In this document: piece by piece, positions 47,030-56,970 of the stretch
Layout of the letters: the number at the start of each line of letters is the position of its first letter
How positions within the stretch are numbered: the stretch's first letter is position 1
NCBI RefSeq assembly: GCF_011742555.1
Contig: NZ_JAAQQR010000001.1
Location: forward strand, 496,001 to 560,000
Source of the DNA: Luteibacter jiangsuensis
GTDB lineage: Bacteria > Pseudomonadota > Gammaproteobacteria > Xanthomonadales > Rhodanobacteraceae
DNA: 64,000 nucleotides
Reading direction: 5' to 3'
Position numbers and translations under genes: made by a program
The notes under the pieces: generated by a model
What the model was told of the DNA's origin: nothing
What the model saw: the letters and a program-made list of their open reading frames with translations, nothing else
Databases searched by the model: none

Positions 47030-49042
47030 ATGCGTAGAACCCTCATCGCCCTGGCCCTCGCCACCAGCCTCGGTGCCACCCTGCCGGCGGCAGCCGACGA
47101 CCTTCCCCAGGACGGCAACCCGGGAACGGACACGAAGACCTCCCAGGGCAAGAGCCGCAAGCAGGCGGAAAAACTCGACGCGATCGTGGTCAACGCGGTG
47201 CCGCTCGGCCAGAGCGCCGATCAGATCGTGGCGCCGGTGGCGGTGCTCGCCGGCTCGGCTCTCGACGACGCCAAGGGCGTGTCGCTCGGCGAAACGGTGT
47301 CCTCGATTCCCGGCGTGCAGACATCGGCACTCGGTACCGCTGTCGGCCGTCCCGTCATCCGCGGCCTCGACGGCCCGCGCGTGGCCGTGCTGGAGAACGG
47401 GCTCTCGTCGCAGGACGTGTCCAATGTGAGCCAGGATCACGCGGTGACCCTCGAGCCCTTCCTCGCCGACCAGATCGAGGTGCTGAAGGGCCCGGCCACC
47501 CTGCTCTACGGTTCCGGCGCCATCGGTGGCGTCGTGAACGTGGTGGATGGCCGCGTGCCCGAGAAGGCGCCCGAGAACGGCTTCGCCGGCCGCGCGGAAG
47601 TTCGCCATGATTCCGTGTCCGATGGCCGCACCGGCCTTCTTCGCCTCGACGCCGGCGACGACCGCTTCGCCATCCACGTCGACGGCATGCACCGCGACAA
47701 CGACGACTACGACATCCCGGGTGGCACGCTGGCCAACAGCGCCGTGAAGACCAGTTCCGGCGCGGTGGGCGCCTCGCTCCTCGGCACGTGGGGCTACCTC
47801 GGCCTTTCGGTCTCGCGCTTCCTCGACCTCTACGGAAGCCCCGCGGAACCGGGCGACCCCGCCGCGGGCGAAGACCCGGTGCACATCAAGATGGCGCAGA
47901 CCAACTACACGCTGAAGGGTGGCCTGGTGAAGCCGTTCGAGGGCATCGACAAGATCGAATTCAGCCTTGGCCACGGTGCCTACCAGCACGTGGAATTCGA
48001 AGGCGACACGCCGGGCACCACGTTCTCCACCGACAGCAACCAGGGGCGCCTGGTGGTCACCCATGAACCGCTTGCCGACTGGGACGGCGCTTTCGGCGTG
48101 CAGACCCAGCATCGGCGATTCGCCGCGGTGGGCGAGGAAACCTTCGTGCCGGCCACCGCGACGAACGGCGTCGGCGTGTTCCTCACCGAGCAACGCGAGT
48201 TCGGTCCGGTGAAACTGGAACTGGGCGCGCGCCACGACAAGCAGAGTGTGGATCCGGACAATGGCCCGAAGCGCGATTTCGCGCCGAACAGCTTCTCTGC
48301 CGGTGTCGCATGGCGGTTCGCGGAACAGTGGCACCTCTCGCTCAACCTCGACCACGCCGAGCGGGCGCCGTCGGAAGAAGAACTGTTTGCGAACGGTCCG
48401 CACGAGGCGTCGAACACCTTCGAGATCGGCAGCGACCTCGAGAAGGAAAAATCCAACCAGGCGGAACTCGGCCTGCACTTCCACGGCGATGCCGTCGAGG
48501 GCAAGGTGGCCGTGTATTACAACAAGTACAGGAACTTCATCTACCTCGCCGATACCGGTGAAGTCGAAGACGATCTCCCCGTACGCGTCTGGTCGCAGAA
48601 CGATGCCACGTTCCGCGGTGCAGAGGCCGAGGCGACCTTCCACCTCGCCAAGGGCACATCGGGCAACTGGGACCTTCGCGTGTTCGGCGACACCGTGCGC
48701 GCCACACTGTCCGACGGCGGCGGCAACGTGCCGCGCATCCCGGCGGGACGCGTCGGTTCGACGCTCAGCTGGAACGCCGACAGTCTGCGCGCCAGCGTCG
48801 GCGCGGTGCGCTACATGAAGCAGGACAAGGTGGCCGCGTACGAGACCGACACGGCCGGCTACACGCTCGTCAACGCGCACTTCGCCTGGACGTTCGTCAA
48901 TGACGACCGCAGCCAGTGGGAGGCCTTCGTGGACGGCAACAACCTCACGAACCAGACGGCCCGTCCGGCCACGTCACTGTTCAAGGACGTGGCGCCGCTT
49001 CCGGGCCGCAACATTTCGGTAGGCCTGCGCGCCTACTTCTGA
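47030..49042 (+). CDS. ZnuD-like TonB-dependent outer membrane receptor
   Basis: A 670-residue TonB-dependent receptor. Signal peptide (MRRTLIALALATSLGATLPAAA), a TonB-box-like LDAIVVNAVP, a plug domain with SIPGVQTSALG, GRPVIRGLDGPRVAVLENG and IEVLKGPATLLYGSGAIGGVVNVVDGR, then a barrel ending in F (SVGLRAYF). The plug resembles ZnuD-type zinc receptors. A Zur-like operator upstream and zur downstream support zinc import. The ATG at 47030 is chosen; an in-frame TTG at 47000 would overlap the operator. Substrate is inferred from context and could be another metal chelate. Confidence 0.88.
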   Translation: MRRTLIALALATSLGATLPAAADDLPQDGNPGTDTKTSQGKSRKQAEKLDAIVVNAVPLGQSADQIVAPVAVLAGSALDDAKGVSLGETVSSIPGVQTSALGTAVGRPVIRGLDGPRVAVLENGLSSQDVSNVSQDHAVTLEPFLADQIEVLKGPATLLYGSGAIGGVVNVVDGRVPEKAPENGFAGRAEVRHDSVSDGRTGLLRLDAGDDRFAIHVDGMHRDNDDYDIPGGTLANSAVKTSSGAVGASLLGTWGYLGLSVSRFLDLYGSPAEPGDPAAGEDPVHIKMAQTNYTLKGGLVKPFEGIDKIEFSLGHGAYQHVEFEGDTPGTTFSTDSNQGRLVVTHEPLADWDGAFGVQTQHRRFAAVGEETFVPATATNGVGVFLTEQREFGPVKLELGARHDKQSVDPDNGPKRDFAPNSFSAGVAWRFAEQWHLSLNLDHAERAPSEEELFANGPHEASNTFEIGSDLEKEKSNQAELGLHFHGDAVEGKVAVYYNKYRNFIYLADTGEVEDDLPVRVWSQNDATFRGAEAEATFHLAKGTSGNWDLRVFGDTVRATLSDGGGNVPRIPAGRVGSTLSWNADSLRASVGAVRYMKQDKVAAYETDTAGYTLVNAHFAWTFVNDDRSQWEAFVDGNNLTNQTARPATSLFKDVAPLPGRNISVGLRAYF

Positions 49043-49091
49043 GTTCCCGGCCACCTTGCCCCTCCTCCCTCCCCGGGGTGGCCGGAACGAC

Positions 49092-49124
49092 GTGGGGCGC
49101 CCTTCGGGGCGCCCCACTTTTTTT
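49092..49124 (+). terminator. Rho-independent terminator after the ZnuD-like gene
   Basis: A 10-bp stem GTGGGGCGCC/GGCGCCCCAC with loop CTTCGG, followed by T7, ends the plus-strand gene just before the convergent zur. Confidence 0.93.
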
Positions 49125-49129
49125 GCATC

Positions 49130-49603
49130 TCAGGAGCCGCGGCAGTTCTTGCAGGTGCCGTGCACTTCGAGCGTCTGCGCCTGCGGGCGGAAGCCGAGCG
49201 CTTTCGCCTGTGCCTCGATCAGCTCCGCCACGCGTTCGTCGCAGACTTCCTGCGCACCATGGCAGGTGTCGCAGATGAGGAATGGCACCTGGTGCGCCTG
49301 CTCCGGGTGGTGGCAGGACACATAAGAGTTGATCGACTCCAGCTTGTGGATGAAGCCATTCTCGAGCAGGAAATCGAGCGCGCGATAGACCGTGGGAGGC
49401 GCCGCGTTGCCGTGCTTCTCGCGCAGGCGGTCCAGAAGGTCGTACGCCTTCACCGGCTTGCCGGCACCGGCCACCAGTTCCAGCACCTCGCGGCGCAACG
49501 GCGTCAGGCGCAGTCCGCGCTCGGACGACGCCTGTGCCACGGCGGCCACGAAGCCTTCGGCATCGTCGTGGTGGTGGTTGTGTCGGTGGGCGGCGGTGGT
49601 CAC
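49130..49603 (-). CDS. zur: Zinc uptake regulator Zur (Fur family)
   Basis: A 157-residue Fur-family repressor. The winged-helix part (LRLTPLRREVLELVAGAGKPVKAYDLLDRL, cut here for length) includes PPTVYRALDFLLENGFIHKLES. The C-terminal metal region has SCHHPEQAHQVPF, the structural ICDTCHGAQEVCD and the final HGTCKNCRGS, giving the two CxxC pairs typical of Zur. The N-terminus is His-rich (HRHNHHHDD), an extra possible metal site. The start is GTG at 49601-49603 with GAGG eight bases upstream. With zinc it should block the ZnuD-like gene at the nearby operator. Confidence 0.92.
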   Translation of the reverse strand: MTTAAHRHNHHHDDAEGFVAAVAQASSERGLRLTPLRREVLELVAGAGKPVKAYDLLDRLREKHGNAAPPTVYRALDFLLENGFIHKLESINSYVSCHHPEQAHQVPFLICDTCHGAQEVCDERVAELIEAQAKALGFRPQAQTLEVHGTCKNCRGS

Positions 49604-49643
49604 ATCGATATCCTCGTGCTCGTCATCCTAACATGCGGGCCGC

Positions 49644-49964
49644 TCAAGGCTTTTTCGACCCGGGAAGGGGTGGCGGCCGGCTCTGGCCAGGCGCCGGAGC
49701 CGATACCGGCAACGGCGGGGGTTCGCTCCGCGGCAGGAAGGGCGCGATCCAGCCGAAAGGTCCCAGGATCAGCGACGCGATCACCGTGGCCTTCAGCATG
49801 CCCCGCCACCAGCCCAGCAGGGCGCCGACAAGGACGAAAACCACCTGCCAGACGACCAGTTCGCCCCAAGGCACCAAGCCCATGAGGTTCGTGAAAACAT
49901 GCATGAACGCGCCCGGCTCAGTCGGGTCGACGCCTTGCATGGCTTTCGCAAGCAGCTCGTCCAC
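49644..49964 (-). CDS. Small predicted membrane protein
   Basis: A protein of up to 106 residues with two hydrophobic stretches (LVVWQVVFVLVGALLGWW and LKATVIASLILGPFGWIAPFL) and a Pro-rich tail (PPPLPVSAPAPGQ). I do not recognise a family. The GTG at 49964 starts directly against a dispersed repeat and has no clear ribosome-binding site; the ATG at 49940 is an alternative start. It lies between gltX and zur on the same strand. Confidence 0.62.
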   Translation of the reverse strand: MDELLAKAMQGVDPTEPGAFMHVFTNLMGLVPWGELVVWQVVFVLVGALLGWWRGMLKATVIASLILGPFGWIAPFLPRSEPPPLPVSAPAPGQSRPPPLPGSKKP

Positions 49965-49977
49965 GATCTAGCGACGT

Positions 49978-50073
49978 GTAGGAGCGCGCCTGCGCGCGAC
50001 ATCTTTTGGGGCCATGAGCAGCAGGCCATGCTGCTTCTCGCGAGAAGCTGTCGCGCGCAGGCGCGCTCCTACA
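49978..50073. repeat. GTAGGAGCGCGCC paired repeat
   Basis: TGTAGGAGCGCGCCTGCGCGCGAC and its inverted partner (ending GCGCGCTCCTACA) frame a core with a CTTCTCGCGAGAAG palindrome. It is the same architecture as 33225-33319. It lies between the small membrane protein and gltX. Confidence 0.82.
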
Positions 50074-50088
50074 AGAAAGCGGCGGTCT

Positions 50089-51504
50089 TCAACCCGCGGC
50101 ACGAGCAAGCGCGTCGTCGATGCGTGCCAGCGCGCCTTCGCGCCCCGCCAGGTAGATGGTGTGCTCGATCGAAGGCGATACCTGCGTGCCTGTCATGGCG
50201 ACACGCAGAGGCGCGGCCACCTTGCCCATGCCCAGTTCGAGCGTGGCGGCAACACGTTCCACCGCGCCATGCACGGCTTCCGGCGTCCACTCGGGCAGCG
50301 CGGCGAGTTCGGCCCTGGCGGTCTGGAGCGCTTTCGGCGCGGTGTCGTTGCGCAGGTGCTTCTCGACCGCCTTGTCGTCCCATTCGACGATGGGGCCGTA
50401 CCAGATCTTCGCGCGCTCGGCCATTTCCTTGAAGGTCTGGACACGATCGCGCAGCGCCACGACCACATCGGAGGGATTCGGGCCCTTTGCGGGATCGATG
50501 CCGATCTTTTCGAGATGCCAGGCGAGTTCGGGCCCGAGCGTGGCCGGATCGTCCGTCTTCAGGTAATGCTGGTTGAGCCAGGACAGCTTGGTGAGATCGA
50601 AACGCGAGGCGGCCTTGTTGACGTCGCCGATGTCGAACAGTGCCGTCATCTCCTCCAGCGAGAAGATTTCCTGATCGCCATGCGACCAGCCAAGGCGCAC
50701 GAGGTAGTTGAGCAGCGCGTGCGGCAGGAAGCCGTCGTCGCGGTACTGCATGACGCTTACCGCGCCATGGCGTTTGGAAAGCTTCTGCCCGTCCGGACCG
50801 AGGATCATCGGCAGGTGCGCGAATTCCGGCACCGGCGCGCCCAGCGCCTTGTAGATGTTGATCTGGCGCGGGGTATTGTTCACGTGGTCGTCGCCGCGGA
50901 TGACCTCGGTGATGCCCATGTCGATGTCGTCGACCACCACGGCGAAGTTGTACGTGGGAAAACCGTCGGAACGGAAGATGACGAGATCGTCGAGCTCTTC
51001 GTTGGACCACTCGATGCGGCCCTTCACCTTGTCGTCGAACACGACCGAACCCGTGGTCGGGTTCTTGAAGCGGATGACGCGGTTGGGGTCGTCGCGATAC
51101 GGCTCGTTGCGGTCACGGTAATAGCCGTTGTAGCGCGGCTTCACGCCCGCGGCCATGGCCGCGTTGCGCATGGCCTCGATCTCTTCCTTCGTTTCGTAGG
51201 CGTAGTACGCCTTGCCCTCGCGCAGCAACTGGTCGGCCACTTCGCGGTACCGGTCCATGCGCAGGGTCTGGTAGTACGGGCCTTCGTCGTGCACCAGGCC
51301 CAGCCACGCCATGCCGTCGAGGATGGCCTGCACGGCTTCCTGCGTGGAACGCTCGCGATCGGTGTCCTCGATGCGCAGGATGAACGCACCGCCACGCCTG
51401 CGAGCTTCGAGCCAGCAGTACAACGCGGTGCGCGCGCCGCCGATGTGCAGGTAACCGGTTGGGCTTGGGGCGAAGCGGGTGCGAACGGTCATCGTCGAAT
51501 TCAT
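50089..51504 (-). CDS. gltX: Glutamyl-tRNA synthetase
   Basis: A class I synthetase of 467-471 residues charging tRNA-Glu. The HIGH-type motif is in [18 protein letters not shown] and the KMSKS-type motif is [11 protein letters not shown]. Other family segments include [15 protein letters not shown] and [12 protein letters not shown]. Two nearby ATGs are possible starts, 51504 (MNSTMTVRT) and 51492 (MTVRTRF); neither has a strong Shine-Dalgarno site, and the second matches the usual family N-terminus. Confidence 0.97.
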   Translation of the reverse strand: MNSTMTVRTRFAPSPTGYLHIGGARTALYCWLEARRRGGAFILRIEDTDRERSTQEAVQAILDGMAWLGLVHDEGPYYQTLRMDRYREVADQLLREGKAYYAYETKEEIEAMRNAAMAAGVKPRYNGYYRDRNEPYRDDPNRVIRFKNPTTGSVVFDDKVKGRIEWSNEELDDLVIFRSDGFPTYNFAVVVDDIDMGITEVIRGDDHVNNTPRQINIYKALGAPVPEFAHLPMILGPDGQKLSKRHGAVSVMQYRDDGFLPHALLNYLVRLGWSHGDQEIFSLEEMTALFDIGDVNKAASRFDLTKLSWLNQHYLKTDDPATLGPELAWHLEKIGIDPAKGPNPSDVVVALRDRVQTFKEMAERAKIWYGPIVEWDDKAVEKHLRNDTAPKALQTARAELAALPEWTPEAVHGAVERVAATLELGMGKVAAPLRVAMTGTQVSPSIEHTIYLAGREGALARIDDALARAAG

Positions 51505-51538
51505 TGGGCGGACAAGCGAATCATTTTACCGGCTTTTA

Positions 51539-51622
51539 TGTGGGAGCCGCTTCAGCGGCGATTCGGCGCTCGCGGCAACCTTGCCCGCTGCCGCGGGATC
51601 GCCGGCATAGCCGGCTCCCACA
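51539..51622. repeat. GTGGGAGCCGC paired palindromic repeat, copy 2
   Basis: Near-identical to 28569-28650: same outer edges, same inner CCCGCTGCCGCGGGATCGCC, with a few changes in the core. It sits between divergent gltX and the glycosyltransferase gene. Confidence 0.85.
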
Positions 51623-51734
51623 GACCGGCGCGGCCGGCTCCACAGGCGCCCGGTCACACAATGGTCATACGCCCATAACCGCCACGACATGCCCCCAAGG
51701 GACCATGCGGCAAGCCAGGCCACAGGGCATCGTC

Positions 51735-52895
51735 ATGCGAATCGGCATCGTCACCGAGACCTACGCACCGGACGTGAACGGCGTCGCCCTCACTATCCAG
51801 TCGCTTGCCCGCGGCATGGTTCGCCGCGGCCACGCCGTCGACCTGATCCGGCCGGTCCACCCGTCCACGCCGCCCCTGGCGGACGCGGGCATGGACGTCC
51901 TGGCCGTCGAAGGCGCCGCGGTGCCCCGCTACGCAGGGCTCCGCTTCGGCCTTCCCTCCCGCTTCCGCATCGAGCGCCGCTGGCGCGCCGACCGGCCGGA
52001 TGCCGTCTATGTGGCCACGGAAGGCCCCCTGGGCTGGAGCGCCGTAAGCGCCGCCCGCCGGCTCGGTATCCCGGTCGCCACCGGATTCCATACGCGCTTC
52101 GACTTCTACGTCGGTCATTACGGGTTCGGCGCGCTCACACCGCTCGTTCGGCATTACCTCACCCGGTTCCACAAGCGCGCGCAGGCGACGCTGGTGCCGA
52201 CCGGCCAACTCGCCGGCGAATTGAACGACCTCGGCGTGCACGACGTGCGGGTGCTTCGCCGTGGCGTGGACACCCAACGCTTCCACCCCGACCGCCGCGA
52301 CGACGACCTGCGCGCGTCGTGGGGGGCCGGGCACGACACGCCCGTGGTGCTCTGCGTCGGGCGGGTGGCACCGGAAAAGAACCTGGATGTGGCTATCGAC
52401 GCGTACCGCGCCCTCGCCCGGCGAGTGCCGCAGGCCCGCTGTGTGATCGTCGGCGACGGCCCCGGCCGGCCGGCGCTCGAAGCGGCGCACCCGGATGTCA
52501 TCTTCGCGGGTACGCGAAGCGGCGACGACCTGGCCGCGCACTATGCCAGTGCGGACATCTTCGTCTTTCCCAGCCTCACCGAAACCTTCGGCAACGTGGT
52601 GCTCGAAGCCATGGCTTCGGGTGTCCCCGTCGTCGCCTACGCCGAAGCCGCGGCGCGCGAATTCATTCGCAACGGCCAGAACGGCATTCGCGTGGCTCCG
52701 GGCAACGAGGGCGGCCTTGTGGAACGCGCCGCCGTGCTCGGCGCGGACACCCATGCGCGTATCGCCATGGGAACCGCGGCACGCGCGTCCGTCGCGGGGC
52801 TGTCTCCCGAATCGGTCGTCGCGGACTTCGAATCGATCATGCAATCCCTCGCCGAGGAGCACGTCCATGAACGCAGCACCGCCGTCGCCGCGTAG
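51735..52895 (+). CDS. GT4-family glycosyltransferase
   Basis: A 386-residue GT-B glycosyltransferase. The N-terminal motif MRIGIVTETYAPDVNGVALT resembles MgtA/PimB-type mannosyl- or glucosyltransferases, and the C-terminal EX7E motif is PSLTETFGNVVLEAMASGVP. VLCVGRVAPEKNLDVAI is the donor-side segment. The acceptor may be a lipid, since the next gene, a PAP2 phosphatase, overlaps it by 29 bases. The ATG at 51735 is chosen because the domain begins there; the upstream open frame runs through a dispersed repeat. Confidence 0.87.
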   Translation: MRIGIVTETYAPDVNGVALTIQSLARGMVRRGHAVDLIRPVHPSTPPLADAGMDVLAVEGAAVPRYAGLRFGLPSRFRIERRWRADRPDAVYVATEGPLGWSAVSAARRLGIPVATGFHTRFDFYVGHYGFGALTPLVRHYLTRFHKRAQATLVPTGQLAGELNDLGVHDVRVLRRGVDTQRFHPDRRDDDLRASWGAGHDTPVVLCVGRVAPEKNLDVAIDAYRALARRVPQARCVIVGDGPGRPALEAAHPDVIFAGTRSGDDLAAHYASADIFVFPSLTETFGNVVLEAMASGVPVVAYAEAAAREFIRNGQNGIRVAPGNEGGLVERAAVLGADTHARIAMGTAARASVAGLSPESVVADFESIMQSLAEEHVHERSTAVAA

Positions 52896-53409
52896 GGCGA
52901 ACCTCGACCGGCGCATGTGCGTCGCGGCCAACCGCTGGGGCGCGCGGCGCGCCATCGGCATCTTCTTCGGCGCCATCAGCCGCCTGGGCGATGGCGTGTT
53001 CTGGTATTCGCTGATGACGGTAATCGCGATCGTGGGCGGCTGGCGCGGCGTGGCCGTCGCGTTGCAGATGGCCGTCACGGGCCTGACCGCACTCATGCTC
53101 TACCGCGTGCTGAAACGGTGGACGCGCCGCCCTCGCCCGTTCCGCACCTGCCCCGGCGTGATCGCGCACGTACCGCCGCTGGACGAATTCAGCTTCCCGT
53201 CCGGCCATACGCTCCAGGCCGTGTCGTTCACGGTGGTGGCCGTGGCGCATTACCCGGTGCTGGCACCGTTCCTGATCGGCTTCGCAGCGCTCGTCGGCGC
53301 GTCGCGCGTGGTACTGGGGTTGCACTATCCCAGCGACGTGTTGGCCGCCACAGCTATTGGCGGCGGACTTGGCACACTGTCGTTGTGGGCGGAGCGCGTG
53401 CTGCTCTGA
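52867..53409 (+). CDS. PAP2-family membrane phosphatase
   Basis: A 180-residue membrane phosphatase with the three PAP2 signature motifs: KRWTRRPRP, FSFPSGHTLQAVS and ASRVVLGLHYPSDVLA, and hydrophobic segments between. The family removes phosphate from lipids such as phosphatidic acid or undecaprenyl diphosphate. It starts inside the end of the glycosyltransferase gene, suggesting a coupled role in glycolipid metabolism. Its stop faces accD. Confidence 0.9.
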   Translation: MNAAPPSPRRANLDRRMCVAANRWGARRAIGIFFGAISRLGDGVFWYSLMTVIAIVGGWRGVAVALQMAVTGLTALMLYRVLKRWTRRPRPFRTCPGVIAHVPPLDEFSFPSGHTLQAVSFTVVAVAHYPVLAPFLIGFAALVGASRVVLGLHYPSDVLAATAIGGGLGTLSLWAERVLL

Positions 53410-53415
53410 GGGCAA

Positions 53416-54288
53416 TCAGGCCGCCGCGCGCGGTGCCTTCTGCAGGATGCCGAGCATGGCGCCGAGCTTGTCGCGCATTTCGCGACGGTCGACGATGACG
53501 TCCACCGCGCCGTGGTCGACGAGGAATTCCGAACGCTGGAAGCCTTCCGGCAGCGTTTCGCGCACGGTCTGCTCGATGACGCGGGGACCGGCGAAGCCGA
53601 TCAGGGCCTTCGGTTCCGCCACGTTGACGTCGCCCAGCATGCCCAGGCTGGCGGACACGCCGCCGGTGGTCGGATGCGTGAGCACCGAGATGTAGGGCAC
53701 ACCGGCATCGCGCATGCGCGCGAGCGCGGCCGAGGTCTTCGCCATCTGCATCAGCGAGAACAGGCCTTCCTGCATGCGTGCGCCGCCCGTGGCGGAGAAG
53801 CACACCAGGGCGCTCTTCTCGGCAAGGGCTTTCTCGGCCGCGCGCGCGAACTTCTCGCCCACCACCGAACCCATCGAGCCACCCATGAAGGAGAATTCGA
53901 AGGCCACGGAAACCAGCGGACGATCGAGCAGGCGACCGGACATCGCGATCAGCGCGTCCTTCTCGCCCGTGTTCTTCTGCGCAGCCGCCACGCGGTCCTT
54001 GTACTTCTTCTGGTCCTTGAACTTCAGCGCGTCGACCGCTTCCATCTTCGGCCACAATTCGGTGGTGCTGCCTTCGTCGAAGAAAGCGGCCAGGCGCAAG
54101 CGAGCGGAAATGGCATGGTGGTGTCCGCACTTGGGGCACACCATCAACGACTTCTCGAGCTCGGGCTTGTAGAGCACGGTGCCGCACCCGGCGCACTTCT
54201 CCCACACGCCTTCAGGCACCTTGCCCTTGCCACCGGCCGCGCCGGGGGCGCGGGTCTTCGGCGTCATGATCTTCTGCAGCCAGTTCAT
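53416..54288 (-). CDS. accD: Acetyl-CoA carboxylase carboxyltransferase beta subunit
   Basis: A 290-residue subunit that with AccA transfers carboxyl from biotin to acetyl-CoA, giving malonyl-CoA for fatty acid synthesis. The N-terminal four-Cys zinc ribbon ([18 protein letters not shown], then VCPKCGHH) and the crotonase-type core ([35 protein letters not shown]) are clear. Length fits AccD (about 290-305). It ends the truA-trpF-trpB-trpA-accD run; trpA is 21 bases upstream. Confidence 0.97.
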   Translation of the reverse strand: MNWLQKIMTPKTRAPGAAGGKGKVPEGVWEKCAGCGTVLYKPELEKSLMVCPKCGHHHAISARLRLAAFFDEGSTTELWPKMEAVDALKFKDQKKYKDRVAAAQKNTGEKDALIAMSGRLLDRPLVSVAFEFSFMGGSMGSVVGEKFARAAEKALAEKSALVCFSATGGARMQEGLFSLMQMAKTSAALARMRDAGVPYISVLTHPTTGGVSASLGMLGDVNVAEPKALIGFAGPRVIEQTVRETLPEGFQRSEFLVDHGAVDVIVDRREMRDKLGAMLGILQKAPRAAA

Positions 54289-54309
54289 CGTGTCTCTCCG
54301 AATATCTCT

Positions 54310-55110
54310 TTAGCGCGCGTCGAGCGCGGCGCGGATCGGTGCCAGGAAATCGCGTGCCCTGCCGACGGCGTCCTCGGCCGAGGCCGCGCCGGAGAGGCGG
54401 TCGACCAGGGCGCTGCCGATGACTACGGCGTCGGCGAATTCGCCGATGGCCCGGGCACTGGCGGCATCGCGGACACCGAAGCCCACAGCCACCGGTGCCT
54501 TCGACCGTGCGCGGATCCCGGCGACGCGTTCGGCGATGTCGCCGGTGCTCAGCTGGGCCGCGCCGGTGATGCCGGCGAACGATACATAGTACAGGAAGCC
54601 CGACGCCGCCTCGCACAGGCGCGCCAGGCGACCCTCGGCGGTGGTCGGCGACGCGAGGAGGATCTGCGCCAGCCCAGCCTGCCGGAGCGGTTCGAGCACG
54701 TGCGACTCCTCCAGCGGGCAGTCCACCATCAGGACGCCATCGACACCGGCTTCGACGGCATCTTCGGCGAACGCCGCGTAACCGTACATCTCGATGGGGT
54801 TGAGGTAACCCATGAGCACGATCGGCGTTTCCGCGTCGGTCTCACGGAACGCGGCGACCCAGGCCAGCACGTTGGCGAGGCCGACGCCCTTCGCGAGGGC
54901 GCGTTCGCTGGCGTGCTGGATGACGGGACCGTCCGCCATGGGATCGGAGAACGGCACACCCAGTTCGATGAGGTCGGCCCCTGCGGCCACGAGGCCATGG
55001 AGCAAGGCCACCATGCCATCGGGCGAGGGATCGCCGGCGGTGACGAACGGAACGAGGCCGGTACGACCAGCGGACTTCAGCGCCGCGAAGCGGCGTTCGA
55101 TGCGGCTCAT
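54310..55110 (-). CDS. trpA: Tryptophan synthase alpha subunit
   Basis: A 266-residue TIM-barrel enzyme that splits indole-3-glycerol phosphate, passing indole to TrpB. It has PFVTAGDPSPDGMVALL, ADLIELGVPFSDPMADGPVIQ with the catalytic Glu, VDGVLMVDCPLEES with the catalytic Asp, and phosphate-binding VGFGVRDA. Its ATG overlaps the trpB TGA by one base (TGATG), ensuring balanced production of the two subunits. Confidence 0.97.
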   Translation of the reverse strand: MSRIERRFAALKSAGRTGLVPFVTAGDPSPDGMVALLHGLVAAGADLIELGVPFSDPMADGPVIQHASERALAKGVGLANVLAWVAAFRETDAETPIVLMGYLNPIEMYGYAAFAEDAVEAGVDGVLMVDCPLEESHVLEPLRQAGLAQILLASPTTAEGRLARLCEAASGFLYYVSFAGITGAAQLSTGDIAERVAGIRARSKAPVAVGFGVRDAASARAIGEFADAVVIGSALVDRLSGAASAEDAVGRARDFLAPIRAALDAR

Positions 55111-56345
55111 CAGAGTTCGATTCCTTCGCGCGCGGCGATCGTGTGCACGTCCTTGTCGCCACGCCCGGAGAGGTTGGCGAGGACCAGTGCGTCCTTCGGC
55201 AGTTCGCGGGCCAGCTTGATCGCCTGGGCGATGGCATGGCTCGATTCCAGCGCGGCGAGAATGCCCTCGGTGCGCGCCAGGAGGTGGAATGCCTCGAGGG
55301 CCTCGTCGTCGGTGATGCCGACGTACTCGGCGCGGCCGGCGTCCTTCAGGAAAGCATGTTCCGGGCCCACACCCGGGTAATCGAGGCCGGCGGACACCGA
55401 ATGCGTCTCGACGATCTGGCCGTTCGCGTCCGACAGCACATAGGTGCGGTTGCCGTGGAGCACGCCCGGCTTGCCGGCGGCAAGCGACGCCGCGTGATGG
55501 CCCGTGGCGATGCCCTCGCCCGCGGCCTCGGCGCCGACGATGCGCACGTCGCGATCGTTGAGGAAGGCGTGGAACAGGCCGATGGCGTTCGACCCGCCGC
55601 CGACGCAGGCCGTGATCACGTCGGGCAGGCGCCCGAACTGCTCCAGCACCTGCTCGCGCGCCTCGCGGCCGACAATGGCGTTGAAGTCGCGCACCATCTG
55701 CGGATACGGGTGCGGACCCGCGACCGTACCGATGATGTAGAAGGTGTCGGTGACGTTGGTGACCCAGTCGCGCATCGCTTCGTTGAGCGCGTCTTTCAGG
55801 GTTTTCGAGCCCGAGGTGACCGGCACGACCTCGGCGCCGAGCAGGCGCATGCGGTACACGTTGATCTTCTGCCGCTCGATGTCCACGGCACCCATGTAGA
55901 CCACGCACTTCAGCCCGAGTCGGGCGGCGACGGTGGCACTGGCCACGCCATGCTGGCCCGCGCCGGTTTCCGCGATGATGCGGGTCTTGCCCATGTGCCG
56001 GGCGACCAGCGCCTGCCCCACCGTGTTGTTGATCTTGTGCGCACCCGTGTGGTTCAGGTCTTCGCGCTTCAACACGATGCGCGCGCCGCCCACGTGCCTC
56101 GACAGGCGCTCGGCGTGGTACACGGGGCTGGGGCGGCCCACGTAGTACTTCAGGTCGCGGTCGAGTTCCGCGATGAACGCCGGATCGTTGCGCAGCTTCT
56201 CGTACGCGGCGGTGAGTTCCGCCAGCGGCTCCATCAGCGTTTCGGCCACATAGATGCCGCCGTACTCGCCGAAGCGCCCCTGCGCATCGGGCCAGGCGTG
56301 AAAATCCGCGATCTCGGTCATTGCCTTCTCGTCAGCTTGAGCCAT
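55110..56345 (-). CDS. trpB: Tryptophan synthase beta subunit
   Basis: A PLP enzyme of about 411 residues that joins indole and serine. The PLP lysine is in [20 protein letters not shown], the phosphate loop is [16 protein letters not shown] and the substrate loop is [14 protein letters not shown]. The ATG at 56343-56345 follows the trpF stop by one base; the ATG at 56321 ([10 protein letters not shown]) is an alternative. It is the TrpB1 type, next to its partner trpA. Confidence 0.97.
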   Translation of the reverse strand: MAQADEKAMTEIADFHAWPDAQGRFGEYGGIYVAETLMEPLAELTAAYEKLRNDPAFIAELDRDLKYYVGRPSPVYHAERLSRHVGGARIVLKREDLNHTGAHKINNTVGQALVARHMGKTRIIAETGAGQHGVASATVAARLGLKCVVYMGAVDIERQKINVYRMRLLGAEVVPVTSGSKTLKDALNEAMRDWVTNVTDTFYIIGTVAGPHPYPQMVRDFNAIVGREAREQVLEQFGRLPDVITACVGGGSNAIGLFHAFLNDRDVRIVGAEAAGEGIATGHHAASLAAGKPGVLHGNRTYVLSDANGQIVETHSVSAGLDYPGVGPEHAFLKDAGRAEYVGITDDEALEAFHLLARTEGILAALESSHAIAQAIKLARELPKDALVLANLSGRGDKDVHTIAAREGIEL

Positions 56346-56346
56346 G

Positions 56347-56970
56347 TCACGCGCTGGGGACGGCGCGCACGGCGGAAATGAAGCGTTCCATCTTATCGCT
56401 ATCCTTGATGCCCGGCGACGACTCGATGCCGCTGGAGACGTCCACCGCCCAGGGGCGGGCGATCCGGATGGCTTCGGCCACGTTCTCCGCGGTGAGTCCA
56501 CCGGCGAGCAGCAGGGGTTGCGCAAGATCTTTCGGCATCAGAGACCAGTCGAAGCGTTGGCCGCTGCCGCCCTGCTCTCCCAGGCCGTGACCGTCCAGCA
56601 GCAGGCCCGCAGCGCGCGGGTAGTCGCGCAGGCGGGCCAGGGCGGGCGCGCCCTCGCCCATGGCGATGGCCTTGAGGTAGCGCACGCCGTAAGACGAGCA
56701 TTCGTCGTCGCTTTCGTTGCCGTGGAACTGCAGCATGTCCGGACGCAGCACGCGCAGCACTTCCTCGATGAACGCCGGCTCGTCATCCATCACCAGCGCC
56801 ACCGTCGTGACGAAGGGCGGCACCGCATCGCGCAGGCGGGCGGCCTGCCCGGGTTCGACGAACCGCTTGCTCTTGCGGGTCATCACGAAACCGATCGCGT
56901 CGGCGCCCAGTTGCGTGGCCCGCCGCACGTCGTCGATGCGGGTAAGCCCGCAGCACTTGATCCGGGTCAT
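56347..56970 (-). CDS. trpF: Phosphoribosylanthranilate isomerase
   Basis: A 207-residue TIM-barrel enzyme of tryptophan synthesis. Motifs are [17 protein letters not shown] with the catalytic Cys, [34 protein letters not shown] and [17 protein letters not shown]. The ATG at 56968-56970 overlaps the truA stop (ATGA); the longer open frame is inside truA and not TrpF-like. No attenuator precedes it, so tryptophan control, if any, lies elsewhere. Confidence 0.96.
   Translation of the reverse strand: MTRIKCCGLTRIDDVRRATQLGADAIGFVMTRKSKRFVEPGQAARLRDAVPPFVTTVALVMDDEPAFIEEVLRVLRPDMLQFHGNESDDECSSYGVRYLKAIAMGEGAPALARLRDYPRAAGLLLDGHGLGEQGGSGQRFDWSLMPKDLAQPLLLAGGLTAENVAEAIRIARPWAVDVSSGIESSPGIKDSDKMERFISAVRAVPSA

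Noticed and set aside
46496-48880. A 794-codon minus-strand frame that includes the MerC gene
   Set aside because: Only the last 151 codons are protein-like; the rest is the antisense of the ZnuD-like gene.
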